A stretch of DNA of 64,000 nucleotides from Pseudomonas fluorescens (GCF_002837185.1 NZ_KZ477998.1:62001-126000), one strand, 5' to 3'; positions 25,269 through 35,837 are shown, counted from the stretch's first letter. Notes: a model not told the origin generated them from the sequence alone. Numbers and translations: made by a program.

Positions 25269-26081
25269 ATGCCTGAGTTACCAGAAGTCGAAACCACCCG
25301 GCGCGGGATTGCCCCGCACCTGGAGGGCCAGCGCGTCAGCCGTGTGGTGGTGCGTGAGCGTCGCCTGCGCTGGCCGATCCCCGAGGACCTCGATGTGCGC
25401 CTGTCCGGCCAGCGCATCGTGCTGGTGGAGCGGCGAGCCAAGTACCTGTTGATCAACGCCGAAGTGGGCACCTTGATCAGCCACCTGGGCATGTCGGGCA
25501 ACCTGCGCCTGGTGGAAGTCGGCATGCCTGCGGCCAAGCATGAACATGTGGACATCGAGCTGGAGTCCGGCCTGGCCCTGCGCTACACCGACCCCCGGCG
25601 TTTTGGCGCAATGCTCTGGAGCCAGGACCCGCACAATCACGAGCTGCTGGTCCGCCTGGGGCCCGAGCCGTTGACCGCGCTGTTTGATGGCGAACGCTTG
25701 TTCCAGCAGTCCCGTGGACGGTCGATGGCGGTGAAGCCGTTCATCATGGATAACGCAGTGGTGGTGGGCGTGGGCAATATCTATGCGACCGAAGCGCTGT
25801 TTGCGGCGGGCATCGATCCGCGTCGCGCAGCGGGCGGTATCTCGCGGGCGCGCTACCTGAGGCTGGCGATCGAAATCAAGCGCGTACTGGCTGCGGCGAT
25901 CGAGCGGGGCGGTACCACCTTGCGCGACTTTATTGGCGGCGACGGGCAGCCGGGCTATTTCCAGCAGGAACTGTTCGTGTATGGCCGGGGCGGCGAGGCG
26001 TGCAAGGTCTGCGGGACCGAATTGCGCAATGTGCTGCTGGGGCAGCGGGCGAGTGTGTTTTGCCCCAAGTGTCAGAGCTAA
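25269..26081 (+). CDS. mutM: Formamidopyrimidine-DNA glycosylase
   Basis: Removes 8-oxoguanine and formamidopyrimidines from DNA and nicks the abasic site. The 270-residue protein begins [13 protein letters not shown], with Pro2 as the catalytic nucleophile and Glu3 essential. A helix-two-turn-helix contains [18 protein letters not shown] near 160. The C-terminal zinc finger uses CKVC and CPKC (residues 245-269). Confidence 0.96.
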   Translation: MPELPEVETTRRGIAPHLEGQRVSRVVVRERRLRWPIPEDLDVRLSGQRIVLVERRAKYLLINAEVGTLISHLGMSGNLRLVEVGMPAAKHEHVDIELESGLALRYTDPRRFGAMLWSQDPHNHELLVRLGPEPLTALFDGERLFQQSRGRSMAVKPFIMDNAVVVGVGNIYATEALFAAGIDPRRAAGGISRARYLRLAIEIKRVLAAAIERGGTTLRDFIGGDGQPGYFQQELFVYGRGGEACKVCGTELRNVLLGQRASVFCPKCQS

Positions 26082-26106
26082 TTACTGTGTAAGGGCTGCT
26101 ATAGCC

Positions 26107-26195
26107 ATCGTGGGCAAGCCCCTCCCACACTTTGATTTGTGAATACATTCAAAATGTGGGAGGGGCGGTGCGACGATTCGACTTGCCCCCGATAA
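26107..26195. repeat. REPIN, type 1 variant with hairpin insertion
   Basis: Inverted REP pair between convergent mutM and the ferredoxin gene. The right copy has an extra CGGTGCGACGATTCGA just before CTTGCCCCCGAT, the same kind of insertion as at 15400. Confidence 0.88.
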
Positions 26196-26219
26196 GGCCT
26201 TTACAGGCGCTAAAGAACC

Positions 26220-27122
<903 letters not shown>

Positions 27123-27156
27123 TTATGTAGATAAATGCCGTGAATCGAACGGTTTT

Positions 27157-28752
27157 TCACGCTGTTTTCAGACGTTCGGACAAGGCTGACGCCAGTTGGG
27201 CGCTCAATCCATACACCGACAACTGGGGGTTTGCCCCAATGCTGGTGGGAAACAGCGAACCGTCGTGAATCGACAGGTTACGCAGTTGGTGGTGGCGCCC
27301 GAGGCTATCGGCTACCGCGTTTTTCGGGTCTTCGCCCATGGCGCAGCCGCCCATCACATGGGCGCTGCCCAGGGCGGTCCGGTGCAACTCGAGGTTCAAA
27401 CCGTCAATCACGTTACGCGCCTCGGCCAAAGTGTTCACGTAGCGGGCGTCGTGATGCAGGGGCTTGACCGATGTGGCGCCCGCCGCGAACTGAATCTCGG
27501 CCATGCTGTGAAAGGCTCTGCGCAGGCCGTCCCAGGCATAGGGCGAGACCTGATAGTCGAGCACCGGCGTACCGTCACCGCGCAGTTCCACTGTGCCGCC
27601 AGGGCTGTCGGGATGAAACCCGTCGCGCAACAGCGCGAGCATGGCGTGGGTATGGGGCAATCGGCTCATGTCCAGGGCGTTCTGTGCCCCGTAGCCGCCA
27701 AACAAGGTGCTTGCCAGCCCTGGATGTAAGGGTGGCGCTTCTAGCTTGTAGGACATTTTACCGGTAGTGCCGTCCTGCCACTGGAAGTGGTCGGAATAGA
27801 TCGACTGCGGCGCGCCGTAGAACGGATTGATCACTTCGTCGAACAACCCGGCGGAGAAGTTCACCAGGTGCAGGAAGGTGCGCTTGCCCAGCCGCGAATG
27901 GGGGTCGGGCGCGTCGGAGCGCATCAGCAATGCCGGGCTGTTGATGCCGCCGCCCGAGAGTACGTAATGTCTGGCCTTCACGCTGATCCTGCGCCCGGTA
28001 GGCGCCACGCAGCGTTCGTCCATGGCCACGCATTCCAGGCTGCTGATTGTGTCGCCGCTATAGGTGAGACGCTCGGCGCGCGCCAGGTAGAGCAGCTCGC
28101 CGCCGTTCTCCAGAGTGGCGGGGATGGTGGTCACCAGCATCGATTGCTTGGCGTTGACCGGGCAGCCCATGCCGCAATAACCCAGGTTGAAGCAGCCGCG
28201 CACATTGCGCGGGATCACGTGCCAGCTGTAGCCGAGCTTTTCGCAGCCTTTGCGGATCACGTCGTTGTTGGCATTCGGCGGCAGGGCCCACGGCGCAATG
28301 CCCAGGCGCTGTTCCATGGTCTCGAACCACGGGGCCATCTCGGCGCTGCTATGGCCCTTCACTGCGTATTCGCTGGCCCAATGGGCGAGGGTGGCATCGG
28401 GGGTGCGGAAGCTGGAGGTCCAGTTGATCAGCGTGGTGCCGCCCACCGCCCGGCCTTGCAGGATGGTAATCGCACCGTCCTTGCTCATGCGCCCGATTCC
28501 TTCCTGGTACAGGCTGGCATAGGCTTCGTCTTCCAGCAGCTTGAAGTCGCTGCTGGTCTTGAGTGGGCCTTCTTCGATCAACAGCACCTTGTAGCCGGCG
28601 GCGCTGAGAATTTGCGCCGTGGTGCCGCCACCGGCGCCGCTGCCGATGATGGCCACGTCGGCTTCCAGGGTCAGGTCATTGTCGAGGGCGGCGCCATTGT
28701 GGGTTTTCCAGCCACGGGCCAGGCCGTCGCGGAACAGATCGGGTACGGGCAT
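27157..28752 (-). CDS. GMC-family FAD oxidoreductase
   Basis: A 531-residue glucose-methanol-choline oxidoreductase. The FAD-binding motif ADVAIIGSGAGGGTTA is near residues 32-47. The C-terminal catalytic region carries the His of LGSAHVMGGCAMGEDP near 475 and a terminal NPQLSVYGLSAQLA. It has no export signal of its own. The next gene upstream in the same operon encodes a small Tat-type lipoprotein, so a membrane-tethered two-subunit alcohol dehydrogenase is possible. A coniferyl aldehyde dehydrogenase lies upstream. It corresponds to PA0364. Confidence 0.85.
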   Translation of the reverse strand: MPVPDLFRDGLARGWKTHNGAALDNDLTLEADVAIIGSGAGGGTTAQILSAAGYKVLLIEEGPLKTSSDFKLLEDEAYASLYQEGIGRMSKDGAITILQGRAVGGTTLINWTSSFRTPDATLAHWASEYAVKGHSSAEMAPWFETMEQRLGIAPWALPPNANNDVIRKGCEKLGYSWHVIPRNVRGCFNLGYCGMGCPVNAKQSMLVTTIPATLENGGELLYLARAERLTYSGDTISSLECVAMDERCVAPTGRRISVKARHYVLSGGGINSPALLMRSDAPDPHSRLGKRTFLHLVNFSAGLFDEVINPFYGAPQSIYSDHFQWQDGTTGKMSYKLEAPPLHPGLASTLFGGYGAQNALDMSRLPHTHAMLALLRDGFHPDSPGGTVELRGDGTPVLDYQVSPYAWDGLRRAFHSMAEIQFAAGATSVKPLHHDARYVNTLAEARNVIDGLNLELHRTALGSAHVMGGCAMGEDPKNAVADSLGRHHQLRNLSIHDGSLFPTSIGANPQLSVYGLSAQLASALSERLKTA

Positions 28753-28786
28753 CAGGGTCGTCTCTTTTTATTGTGAGGGATGCAGA

Positions 28787-29332
28787 TCAGATCTTCGGCG
28801 GGCCGGGGTAGCCGCAATGGGCCCAGGACTCCGGCCGGAAGTACCAGGCCATGATCACCAGCTTGAGCAGCGAGCCCTGGCCCATGCGCAGCAGGTTCAG
28901 GTAGCTGTTTTCCCAGCGGTGCAGGAAGTTGCGGATCTGCTCGCTGCCGGCGTTTTCCCAACTGCCCCAGATGCCGGTCAACGGTCCTCGGGTAATGCCC
29001 ATGCTCAACACGTCGAACAGCTGCTGGGTGAGCTTGAACATCTCCGGCGACAGGTGCTGAAGGCTGTAGTCGAGCTTTTTCAGGGTGTCTTCAATCCCCG
29101 CGCTGACGGCCTGGGCGCTGGCCGCGCCTTCCAGCAGCACCGGGATTACCGCGCGCAGGAACGGCAAGTCACTGGCGCGCAACATCGCAAAGCCGCTCGC
29201 CGGCGTGCTGCTCGAGCAACCGCTGAGGCTGGCACCCAGCCCGGCGGTGGCCAGGAAGGCGCTGGCGCACAGGCCGATTTTCAAGACGCCGCGCCGCGAC
29301 AGTGCAGGTGAATCAGTCAGGCTGGGGTTCAT
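28787..29332 (-). CDS. Tat-signal lipoprotein, probable small subunit of the GMC oxidoreductase
   Basis: A 181-residue protein with a twin-arginine signal (SRRGVLKIG, residues 13-21), a hydrophobic stretch and a lipobox-like LSGC near residue 38. The rest is helical and resembles gluconate 2-dehydrogenase subunit 3-like proteins, which partner GMC dehydrogenases. It sits between the aldehyde dehydrogenase gene and the GMC gene. Carrying the signal-less GMC subunit through the Tat pore is a plausible role, but inferred. Confidence 0.75.
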   Translation of the reverse strand: MNPSLTDSPALSRRGVLKIGLCASAFLATAGLGASLSGCSSSTPASGFAMLRASDLPFLRAVIPVLLEGAASAQAVSAGIEDTLKKLDYSLQHLSPEMFKLTQQLFDVLSMGITRGPLTGIWGSWENAGSEQIRNFLHRWENSYLNLLRMGQGSLLKLVIMAWYFRPESWAHCGYPGPPKI

Positions 29333-29361
29333 TGTTTTTATTGTCCCGGTGGTGGCGGTTA

Positions 29362-30789
29362 TCAGCGGATAAACAGCTTCTGGATCAGTTTCTGGATTGA
29401 TTTCCCATAGGGCGGATAGATCAACTTCGCCGCGTTCAGACGCTGCTTGACCAGCACGCCCTTGGCCTTGCTGAAGGTCAGGAAACCTTCGTGACCGTGG
29501 TAATGGCCCATGCCAGAAGGGCCGATGCCACCAAACGGCAGGTCATCCTGGGCCACCTGCAGCAGGGTGTCATTCAGGCACACGCCGCCGGAGTGGGTCT
29601 CGTGGAGCACGCGGTTCTGTTCGCTCTTGTTGTAGCCGAAGTAATACAGGGCCAGTGGACGCGGGCGCTGGTTGATGTAGGCAAAGGCCTGATCAATGCC
29701 GCGATAGGGCACGATCGGCAACAGCGGACCAAAGATCTCATCCTGCATCACCGTCATCTCGTCACTCACATTCAGCAGCAGGCTGTGAGGCATGCGCCGT
29801 GCCTGGCCCTGGTCGTACAGCGCAATCAGCGTGGCGCCCTTGTCGGTGGCGTCCCTGGCGTAGGCATTGAGCCTGGCCAGTTGTCGCTCGTTGATGATGG
29901 CGGTGTAGTCCGGGTTGTCGGCCAGGGTCGGATAGAATTCACGAATCGCATGGGAGTAAGCCTCGACGAAGCCTTCCACACGATCCTCCGGCACCAGCAC
30001 ATAGTCCGGTGCTACGCAGGTTTGCCCGGCGTTCAACGCCTTGCCAAAGGCGATACGCTCGGCAGCATCCTTGAGCGGCACATCGGCGGAGACGATGGCT
30101 GGTGATTTGCCGCCCAGTTCCAGGGTGACCGGCGTGAGGTGTTCGGCGGCCGCACGCATCACATGCCTGCCGATGCTGGTGGCCCCGGTGAACAGCAAAT
30201 GATCGAAACGCAACGTGGAAAACGCCATGCCGACTTCGGCTTCGCCGAGCACCACGCACACCAGATCCTCGGGGAAGATCCTGGCCAGCAATGCCTTGAG
30301 CAGTTCACCGGTGGCCGGCGTGGATTCGCTGAGCTTGAGCATGACCCGGTTGCCGGCGGCCAAGGCTCCGACCAGCGGGCCGATGGCCAGGTACAACGGG
30401 TAGTTCCACGGCACGATCACGCCGACCACACCCAGCGGCTGGTAGATGACTTTGGCCGACGCGGGCTGAAAGGCAATGCCTACAGCGCGGCGGGAAGGTT
30501 TCATCCAAGCTTTGAGGTGCTTGCTGGCGTAGTGAATACCATGCAGGCTGGGCATCAGCTCGGCAAACAGGGTTTCGTCCGCGCTGCGATGGCTGAAGTC
30601 CTGGCTGATCGCGTTGATCAGCGCCTGGCGTTCATCGCTGAGCAAATCGCGCAAGGCCTTGAGCCATTGCTGGCGTTGCGCGGCCGGCGGCATCGGGTTG
30701 GCGGCATAGGCGCGACGTTGCGCTTCGAACAGGTCCTGGAGATGATCCAGCGCCTGGGATTCTTGCAGGTAGGCAACGTTGGCAGACAT
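29362..30789 (-). CDS. calB: Coniferyl aldehyde dehydrogenase
   Basis: A 475-residue NAD(P)-dependent aldehyde dehydrogenase of the CalB type. VTLELGGKSPAIV (catalytic Glu) is near residue 220, and GQTCVAPDYVLVPE with the catalytic Cys near 255. The NAD-binding FTGATSIGRHVM is near 198. The C-terminus has a hydrophobic and basic tail, as in fatty-aldehyde dehydrogenases that bind membranes. First gene of the operon with the Tat lipoprotein and GMC oxidoreductase, divergent from the TetR gene. Confidence 0.85.
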   Translation of the reverse strand: MSANVAYLQESQALDHLQDLFEAQRRAYAANPMPPAAQRQQWLKALRDLLSDERQALINAISQDFSHRSADETLFAELMPSLHGIHYASKHLKAWMKPSRRAVGIAFQPASAKVIYQPLGVVGVIVPWNYPLYLAIGPLVGALAAGNRVMLKLSESTPATGELLKALLARIFPEDLVCVVLGEAEVGMAFSTLRFDHLLFTGATSIGRHVMRAAAEHLTPVTLELGGKSPAIVSADVPLKDAAERIAFGKALNAGQTCVAPDYVLVPEDRVEGFVEAYSHAIREFYPTLADNPDYTAIINERQLARLNAYARDATDKGATLIALYDQGQARRMPHSLLLNVSDEMTVMQDEIFGPLLPIVPYRGIDQAFAYINQRPRPLALYYFGYNKSEQNRVLHETHSGGVCLNDTLLQVAQDDLPFGGIGPSGMGHYHGHEGFLTFSKAKGVLVKQRLNAAKLIYPPYGKSIQKLIQKLFIR

Positions 30790-30830
30790 GGCGCGATCCC
30801 GATTGTTATAGGTCTGCCTGGATTTTTAGA

Positions 30831-30856
30831 GTTATTGCTCTAAGTTGTCAAATAAC
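30831..30856. promoter_or_regulatory. Possible TetR operator in the divergent promoter region
   Basis: GTTATT and AATAAC form an inverted repeat 14 bases apart in the 144-base gap between calB and the TetR gene. The arms are short, so this is a weak call. Confidence 0.3.
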
Positions 30857-30933
30857 ATTGCAGTAACATCTGGATTTAACCTGACCGGCATAGGCCGTAA
30901 GATGCCCCATCCCGTGTTTGGAAGCTGATCCCT

Positions 30934-31605
30934 ATGGCACCACGAGTAAAGACCAGCGAGCGCATCGTGCAAACCAGCCTGGAGCTTTTTAACCAGCAGG
31001 GCGAGCGCAGTGTCAGTACCAACCATATCGCTGCCCATATGGAAATTTCCCCGGGCAACCTGTACTACCACTTCCCCAATAAGCAGGCGATCATCGCCGT
31101 GCTGTTTCGCGAATACGAAGCGTTGGTGGACAGTTTCCTACGCCCGCCCCAGGGGCGCGCGATGGTGGTGGAAGACAAGCGTTTTTACCTGCAGGCCGTA
31201 CTGGCGGGCATGTGGCGCTACCGCTTCCTGCACCGCGATCTCGAGCATTTATTGGAGAGCGACCCGGAGCTGGCCACTGGCTACCGACGGTTTTCCCAGC
31301 GCTGCCTGATTCAGGGCGGGGCGATCTACCAGGGCTTTGTCGACGCCGGCATTCTCACGATGGACCCGGTGCAAACCGAAGCCCTGACCCTTAATGCCTG
31401 GATTATCCTCACCTCCTGGGTGCGGTTTCTGTGCACCACCAATGAAAACTCCACTCATTTAAGCGCCGAAGCCATAAAGCGTGGGGTATACCAGGTGCTG
31501 GTGCTTGAGGCGGGTTTTGTCACGCCCCAGGCCAAAGCAGCGGTGGATGCGTTATTCAAAGAGTTTTACGTGCCGTTGAACCAGGCACTGGAAGAAGTGA
31601 AGTAG
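30934..31605 (+). CDS. TetR-family transcriptional regulator
   Basis: A 223-residue regulator. The N-terminal helix-turn-helix is at residues 8-55 (RIVQTSLELFNQQGERSVSTNHIAAHM, then GNLYYHFPNKQAII). The C-terminal ligand-binding domain is of the TetR_C type often seen next to aldehyde or alcohol dehydrogenase operons. It is divergent from calB and probably represses that operon and itself. The inducer is unknown. It corresponds to PA0367. Confidence 0.86.
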   Translation: MAPRVKTSERIVQTSLELFNQQGERSVSTNHIAAHMEISPGNLYYHFPNKQAIIAVLFREYEALVDSFLRPPQGRAMVVEDKRFYLQAVLAGMWRYRFLHRDLEHLLESDPELATGYRRFSQRCLIQGGAIYQGFVDAGILTMDPVQTEALTLNAWIILTSWVRFLCTTNENSTHLSAEAIKRGVYQVLVLEAGFVTPQAKAAVDALFKEFYVPLNQALEEVK

Positions 31606-31638
31606 GATCTTTCCCCTTTGTATGCACAGGAGTCAGTC

Positions 31639-32493
31639 ATGCCGCTTGCCCAATTGATCAGTCCCCAACAATTGGCCGAGCGCCAGAAGACGGCCGGGCT
31701 GGTGATCCTCGATTGCCGCTTTGCCCTGGAAGACCCGGATTACGGGCTGTGCAGCTATGCCGAAGGGCATATCGAAGGGGCGCAATATGCCGATCTCGAG
31801 CGCCACCTCAGCGGCCCGGTGATCAAGGGTGTGACCGGCCGTCACCCGCTGCCCGCGGCGGACGCATTTATCGAGCAATTGCAGGCGTGGGGTGTCAGCG
31901 CTGATACCGACCTGGTGTTGTATGACGATGGGTCAGGGGCCTACGCGGCTCGGGCATGGTGGTTGCTGGCCTGGCTCGGCAAGCGCGATGGCGTGTTTAT
32001 CCTGGACGGCGGTCTCAAGGCCTGGCATGCGGCGGGCTTCCCATTGAGCCTGGATGCGCCGGTGGTCGAACCCGGCACTTTTTCCGCTACGCCGGATAAT
32101 CGACTGTTCCTGGATGCCGATGAGTTGAAAAAACGCCTGGGCGAACCGGGCATGACCTTGATCGATGCCCGCGCCCAGGCGCGTTTTCGCGGCGAAGTAG
32201 AACCCATCGACCCGATTGCCGGGCATATTCCCGGCGCGCAGTGCGCGGCATTCAATGAAAACCTGGGCAGCGATGGGTGCTTTTTACCGGCTGAACAGCT
32301 CAGGCAGCGTTTTGCTGCGCAGTTGCAGGGGCGTCCGGCGCAGGCGTTGGTGGCGTACTGCGGTTCCGGGGTGACGGCGTGCCATAACCTGTTTGCGCTG
32401 AGTTTGGCGGGGTACCCGCTGGGCAAGTTGTATGCGGGGTCGTGGAGTGAGTGGATTACGGATCCTGCTCGTGACATTGCGACAGGCGACTAA
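31639..32493 (+). CDS. sseA: Thiosulfate/3-mercaptopyruvate sulfurtransferase (rhodanese)
   Basis: A 284-residue protein of two rhodanese domains. The N-terminal domain (residues 5-140) is inactive, and the C-terminal one carries the catalytic cysteine in AYCGSGVTACH (near 238). A CGSGVTA loop is typical of mercaptopyruvate sulfurtransferases. ATG 31639 has CAGGAG upstream. It follows the TetR gene by 33 bases but is not clearly related to it. Confidence 0.86.
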   Translation: MPLAQLISPQQLAERQKTAGLVILDCRFALEDPDYGLCSYAEGHIEGAQYADLERHLSGPVIKGVTGRHPLPAADAFIEQLQAWGVSADTDLVLYDDGSGAYAARAWWLLAWLGKRDGVFILDGGLKAWHAAGFPLSLDAPVVEPGTFSATPDNRLFLDADELKKRLGEPGMTLIDARAQARFRGEVEPIDPIAGHIPGAQCAAFNENLGSDGCFLPAEQLRQRFAAQLQGRPAQALVAYCGSGVTACHNLFALSLAGYPLGKLYAGSWSEWITDPARDIATGD

Positions 32494-32520
32494 AGGCCAG
32501 ATCTGCAAACCCAATCAAAA

Positions 32521-32610
32521 TGTGGGAGGGGGCTTGCCCCCGATAGCGGTGTGTCAGTCAGTACATCTGTTACTGATCCACCGCCATCGGGGGCAAGCCC
32601 CCTCTCACAT
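32521..32610. repeat. REPIN, type 1
   Basis: Inverted REP pair between convergent sseA and the YheT hydrolase gene, touching the stop codon of the latter. Confidence 0.92.
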
Positions 32611-32613
32611 TTT

Positions 32614-33609
32614 TTATCCGTGTTGTGCCAGTAGCCATTGGGGGATGCGGCGTTCCAGATAGTAGCCGGGGCGTTTCAGCGAACCCTCTACGAATCCCAC
32701 ATGTCCACCCTGGGCCAACAGCTCAAACTCCGTACAGTATGATAGCTCACTGGCTTCGGGCAGGCTGTGGGCAAACACAAACGGATCATCAGCTGCCTGG
32801 ATAATCAGGGTTGGCGTGCGTATAGCGCCCAGATAGTAGCGGCTCGACGCCTTGCGGTAATAATCCTCGGCGCTCTGGAAGCCGTGCAGCGGCGCAGTGA
32901 CCCGCCCGTCGAAATCCCAGAACGTGCGCATTTTCTCCAGCGAACCCAAAGCTTCCAGGGCTTTCAATCCGTCTTGCCGACCGTCCTGCAGAAACTGGCG
33001 TTGCTTGACGCGGATATACGCCAGCATTTCGCGCATGAAGTGCTTCTGGTAGATCCGCGAAAACCCCAGCCCGATGCGATCCGCGCATTGGTCCAGGCGA
33101 AACGGCACCGATACCGCCGCCGCGCCTTGCAGCCCCGAAGCCGCACCGGTTTCGCCCAAATGCTTGAGCAACACGTTGCCGCCCAGGGAATAACCCACCG
33201 CATACAGGGGCGCCAAAGGTCGCTTGGCGCGCAAATGAGCAATCGCCGCTGCCAGGTCTTCGCTGGCACCGGAGTGATAGCTGCGAGCCAACAGGTTCGG
33301 CTCGCCCGAACAACCGCGCCAGTTCAACGCCACGCTGGCCCAGCCTTGGGCGGCGAGCACTTTTTGCAAACCGGCCACGTAAGGAGAATTGGACGAACCG
33401 GTCAGCCCGTGCAGCACCAGCACCAGCGGCGCCTGCACGTCGTGGGGGCCGTGCCAGTCGAGGTCGAGAAAGTCGCCGTCTTCCAGCCACAGGCGTTCGC
33501 GTTGGCGCTCGATGTGGGTGGTCGGGCGCCACAGCGGCCCCCACAGTGTCTGCAAGTGGGGGTTGCCGAGGCCGAAGGCGGGTTTGAAGCGGTCCACAGA
33601 GGGAGTCAT
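32614..33609 (-). CDS. yheT: Alpha/beta hydrolase, YheT family
   Basis: A 331-residue hydrolase. The family start GNPHLQTLWGPL, the oxyanion HGLTGSSNSPYV near 72 and the nucleophile elbow GYSLGGNVLLKHLG near 145 are clear. The catalytic Asp in ADDPFVF is near 270 and the His in GGHVGF near 300. ATG 33609 was chosen over an upstream start for lack of family sequence. The physiological substrate is unknown. Confidence 0.87.
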   Translation of the reverse strand: MTPSVDRFKPAFGLGNPHLQTLWGPLWRPTTHIERQRERLWLEDGDFLDLDWHGPHDVQAPLVLVLHGLTGSSNSPYVAGLQKVLAAQGWASVALNWRGCSGEPNLLARSYHSGASEDLAAAIAHLRAKRPLAPLYAVGYSLGGNVLLKHLGETGAASGLQGAAAVSVPFRLDQCADRIGLGFSRIYQKHFMREMLAYIRVKQRQFLQDGRQDGLKALEALGSLEKMRTFWDFDGRVTAPLHGFQSAEDYYRKASSRYYLGAIRTPTLIIQAADDPFVFAHSLPEASELSYCTEFELLAQGGHVGFVEGSLKRPGYYLERRIPQWLLAQHG

Positions 33610-33644
33610 GAAATACTCGCTGCCGGACGAGCTTGCCTGCACTC

Positions 33645-33747
33645 CTGTAGGAGCGAGCTTGCTCGCGAAAAACGTTAACGATGACGCAGCGCTATCAGGC
33701 AGCCCGTGTCGCCTGTTCGACCTTCGCGAGCAAGCTCGCTCTTACAG
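33645..33747. repeat. REPIN, type 2 (GCGAGCTTGCTCGC family)
   Basis: Inverted pair of a second REP family, TAGGAGCGAGCTTGCTCGCG and its complement, between co-oriented rsmD and yheT. It overlaps the last bases of rsmD. Confidence 0.9.
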
Positions 33748-34347
33748 GGCGCGGTGCCACAGCGCGTAATACACCCGCCCGGATTTCTGCTCCCGGTGCA
33801 GGCGCCAGCTGCCCGGCAGGCCGAGCGTCGACGGCGCGGTTTCGCTTTCAGTGTAGATCCATGCATCCGGCGCCAGCCACTGTCGTTCTTCCAGCAGCGT
33901 GCACACGGTCGGCAGCAGGTTCTGGTTGAACGGTGGGTCGAGGAACACCACGTCGTATTCGCTGGCAGCCTGGGTTTCCAGGTAGCGCAAGGCGTCGGCG
34001 GTCTGGACCTGGCCATTGGTGCAGCGCAAGGTACCCAAGTGTTCCTTGAGGCTGGACACCGCCACATTGCTCGCATCCAGCGCTTGTGCCTGGGCTGCGC
34101 CACGGGACAGCGCCTCCAGGAACAACGCGCCACTGCCAGCGAACGGGTCAAGTACCTTGGCGCCGCCGATGTACGGCGCCAGCCAGTTGAACAGGGTTTC
34201 GCGCACGCGATCCGGCGTCGGGCGCAGGCCCACGACATCGGGGAAGCTCAGCTTGCGGCTGCCCCATTCACCGCCAATGATGCGCAGTTGGCCCACACCG
34301 TTATGCACGTTGTGGACGGGTTTTTTCGGGCGAGATGAACTGGCCAT
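33742..34347 (-). CDS. rsmD: 16S rRNA (guanine-N2)-methyltransferase RsmD
   Basis: Methylates G966 of 16S rRNA. The 201-residue protein has the RIIGGEWGSRKL start, the SAM-binding VLDPFAGSGALFLEALSRGA (near 66) and the catalytic VVFLDPPF (near 133). Its ATG overlaps the stop of the upstream M16 gene by one base. The order M16-M16-rsmD, divergent from ftsY, is the conserved Pseudomonas arrangement. Confidence 0.94.
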   Translation of the reverse strand: MASSSRPKKPVHNVHNGVGQLRIIGGEWGSRKLSFPDVVGLRPTPDRVRETLFNWLAPYIGGAKVLDPFAGSGALFLEALSRGAAQAQALDASNVAVSSLKEHLGTLRCTNGQVQTADALRYLETQAASEYDVVFLDPPFNQNLLPTVCTLLEERQWLAPDAWIYTESETAPSTLGLPGSWRLHREQKSGRVYYALWHRAL

Positions 34348-35837
34348 TAATGCTCCGGAACCCCGAGCGGCTGCTCGGCGGGTTTATCAGTGGGGGGCGG
34401 TAGTGGCTTTTGCGCAATCGTCGGGCCGGCGGTCACGATGACCATCTTGTCGGCGCTCAAGTGTTTGTTCATTGCCGCCTTGACCTGCTCTACGGTCAGG
34501 GCCTGGGATTGTTTCATGAAATCTTCCAGATAGCTCAGCGGCAGGTTGTAGAAACCCATGGCCCCCAACTGCCCGACGATATCGGCGTTGCTGGCGGTGG
34601 ACAGCGGAAAGCTGCCGGCCAGTTCGCGCTTGGCATCATCGAGTTCTTTCTGGGTGGGGCCGTTTTTGAGGTAGTCGGCCACCACCTCTTCAACCAGGCG
34701 CAGGGTGCCGCCGCTCATTTCGGCGCGGGTCTGCAGGTTGATCATGAACGGGCCACGCACCTGCATCGGCGAGAAACCGGAGTACACGCCGTAGGTCAGG
34801 CCGCGTTTTTCGCGCACTTCGCTCATCAGACGGGTGCCGAAGCCACCGCCGCCGAGAATCTGGTTGCCCAGGGACAAGGCTGCGTAATCCGGGTCTGCAC
34901 GGTCGATGCCCAACTGCGCGAACAGCAGGTGGGTTTGCTTGGACGGAAACTCGATACGGCTCAGGCCGGCCTTTGGCTCCGTCGGCTGGGCAATCTTCGC
35001 CAGGGCCGGGCCCTTGGGCAGCGCGGCAGAAACCTTGGCAGTCATGGCTTCGGCTTCGGCACGGGTGAGGTCGCCGACCACCGCGATCACGGCATTGCCC
35101 GCCGCGTAGGCCTTGGCATGGAATGCCTGCATTTGTTGCACGGTAATCGCCGGAACGCTTTCAGGCGTGCCTTCGCTTGGGTGGGCATACGGGTGGTCGC
35201 CGTACAGGCGCTTGAACAGCTCGATGCTTGCCAGCTTGGCGGGGTTCTGCTTCTGGTATTCGAAGCCGGCCAGGATCTGGTTCTTGATGCGGGCCAGTGA
35301 ATCGGCGGGGAACGTCGGCTTGCCGATCACATCATCGAACAGCGCCAGTGCGGCATCGCGCTTGTCGCTGTCGCTCAAGCTGCGCAGGGACACCAGGGCC
35401 ATATCGCGGTAGGCGCCATTGCCAAAATCGGCGCCCAGGCCTTCAAAGCCGCTGGCGATCTGGCTGACGTCCTTGCCCGGCACGCCTTCGTTGAGCATGG
35501 CGTTGGTCATCAAGGCCAGTCCCGGCACGTTGCCGTCCTGGCTGCTGCCGGCGGCGAACAGGATGCGCACGTCGAACATCGGCAATTCATGGGCTTCGAC
35601 GAACAGCACCTTGGCGCCTTCGGCGGTGGTCCAGGTCTGTACGTCGAGCTTGCGGTTGGTCGGTGCTTTACCGTCCAGCTCAGCCAGCGATTGCAGCTTG
35701 CTGGCCGATTGAGCCTTGTCCAGCGCCGGGCTGGCAACGGACTCGCTCGGGCGCAGCAAATACACGGCACTGGCCGCGATCAGGGTAACGGCGATCAGGC
35801 CGGGCAGAATCAGGCGGCTGCTTTTGCGGTCACTCAT
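34347..35837 (-). CDS. M16-family peptidase-like protein lacking the zinc motif
   Basis: A 496-residue M16 (insulinase) family protein with an N-terminal membrane anchor (LILPGLIAVTLIAASAVYLL, residues 8-27). The region that should carry HxxEH reads NVPGLALMTNAMLNEG, so zinc is not bound here. The R/Y-type C-terminal element GGGGFGTRLMSEVREKRGLTYG is present. It overlaps the catalytic M16 gene upstream by 8 bases, and the two probably form a heterodimer with one active site. I chose ATG 35837, the start of MSDRKSSRL. Confidence 0.87.
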   Translation of the reverse strand: MSDRKSSRLILPGLIAVTLIAASAVYLLRPSESVASPALDKAQSASKLQSLAELDGKAPTNRKLDVQTWTTAEGAKVLFVEAHELPMFDVRILFAAGSSQDGNVPGLALMTNAMLNEGVPGKDVSQIASGFEGLGADFGNGAYRDMALVSLRSLSDSDKRDAALALFDDVIGKPTFPADSLARIKNQILAGFEYQKQNPAKLASIELFKRLYGDHPYAHPSEGTPESVPAITVQQMQAFHAKAYAAGNAVIAVVGDLTRAEAEAMTAKVSAALPKGPALAKIAQPTEPKAGLSRIEFPSKQTHLLFAQLGIDRADPDYAALSLGNQILGGGGFGTRLMSEVREKRGLTYGVYSGFSPMQVRGPFMINLQTRAEMSGGTLRLVEEVVADYLKNGPTQKELDDAKRELAGSFPLSTASNADIVGQLGAMGFYNLPLSYLEDFMKQSQALTVEQVKAAMNKHLSADKMVIVTAGPTIAQKPLPPPTDKPAEQPLGVPEH

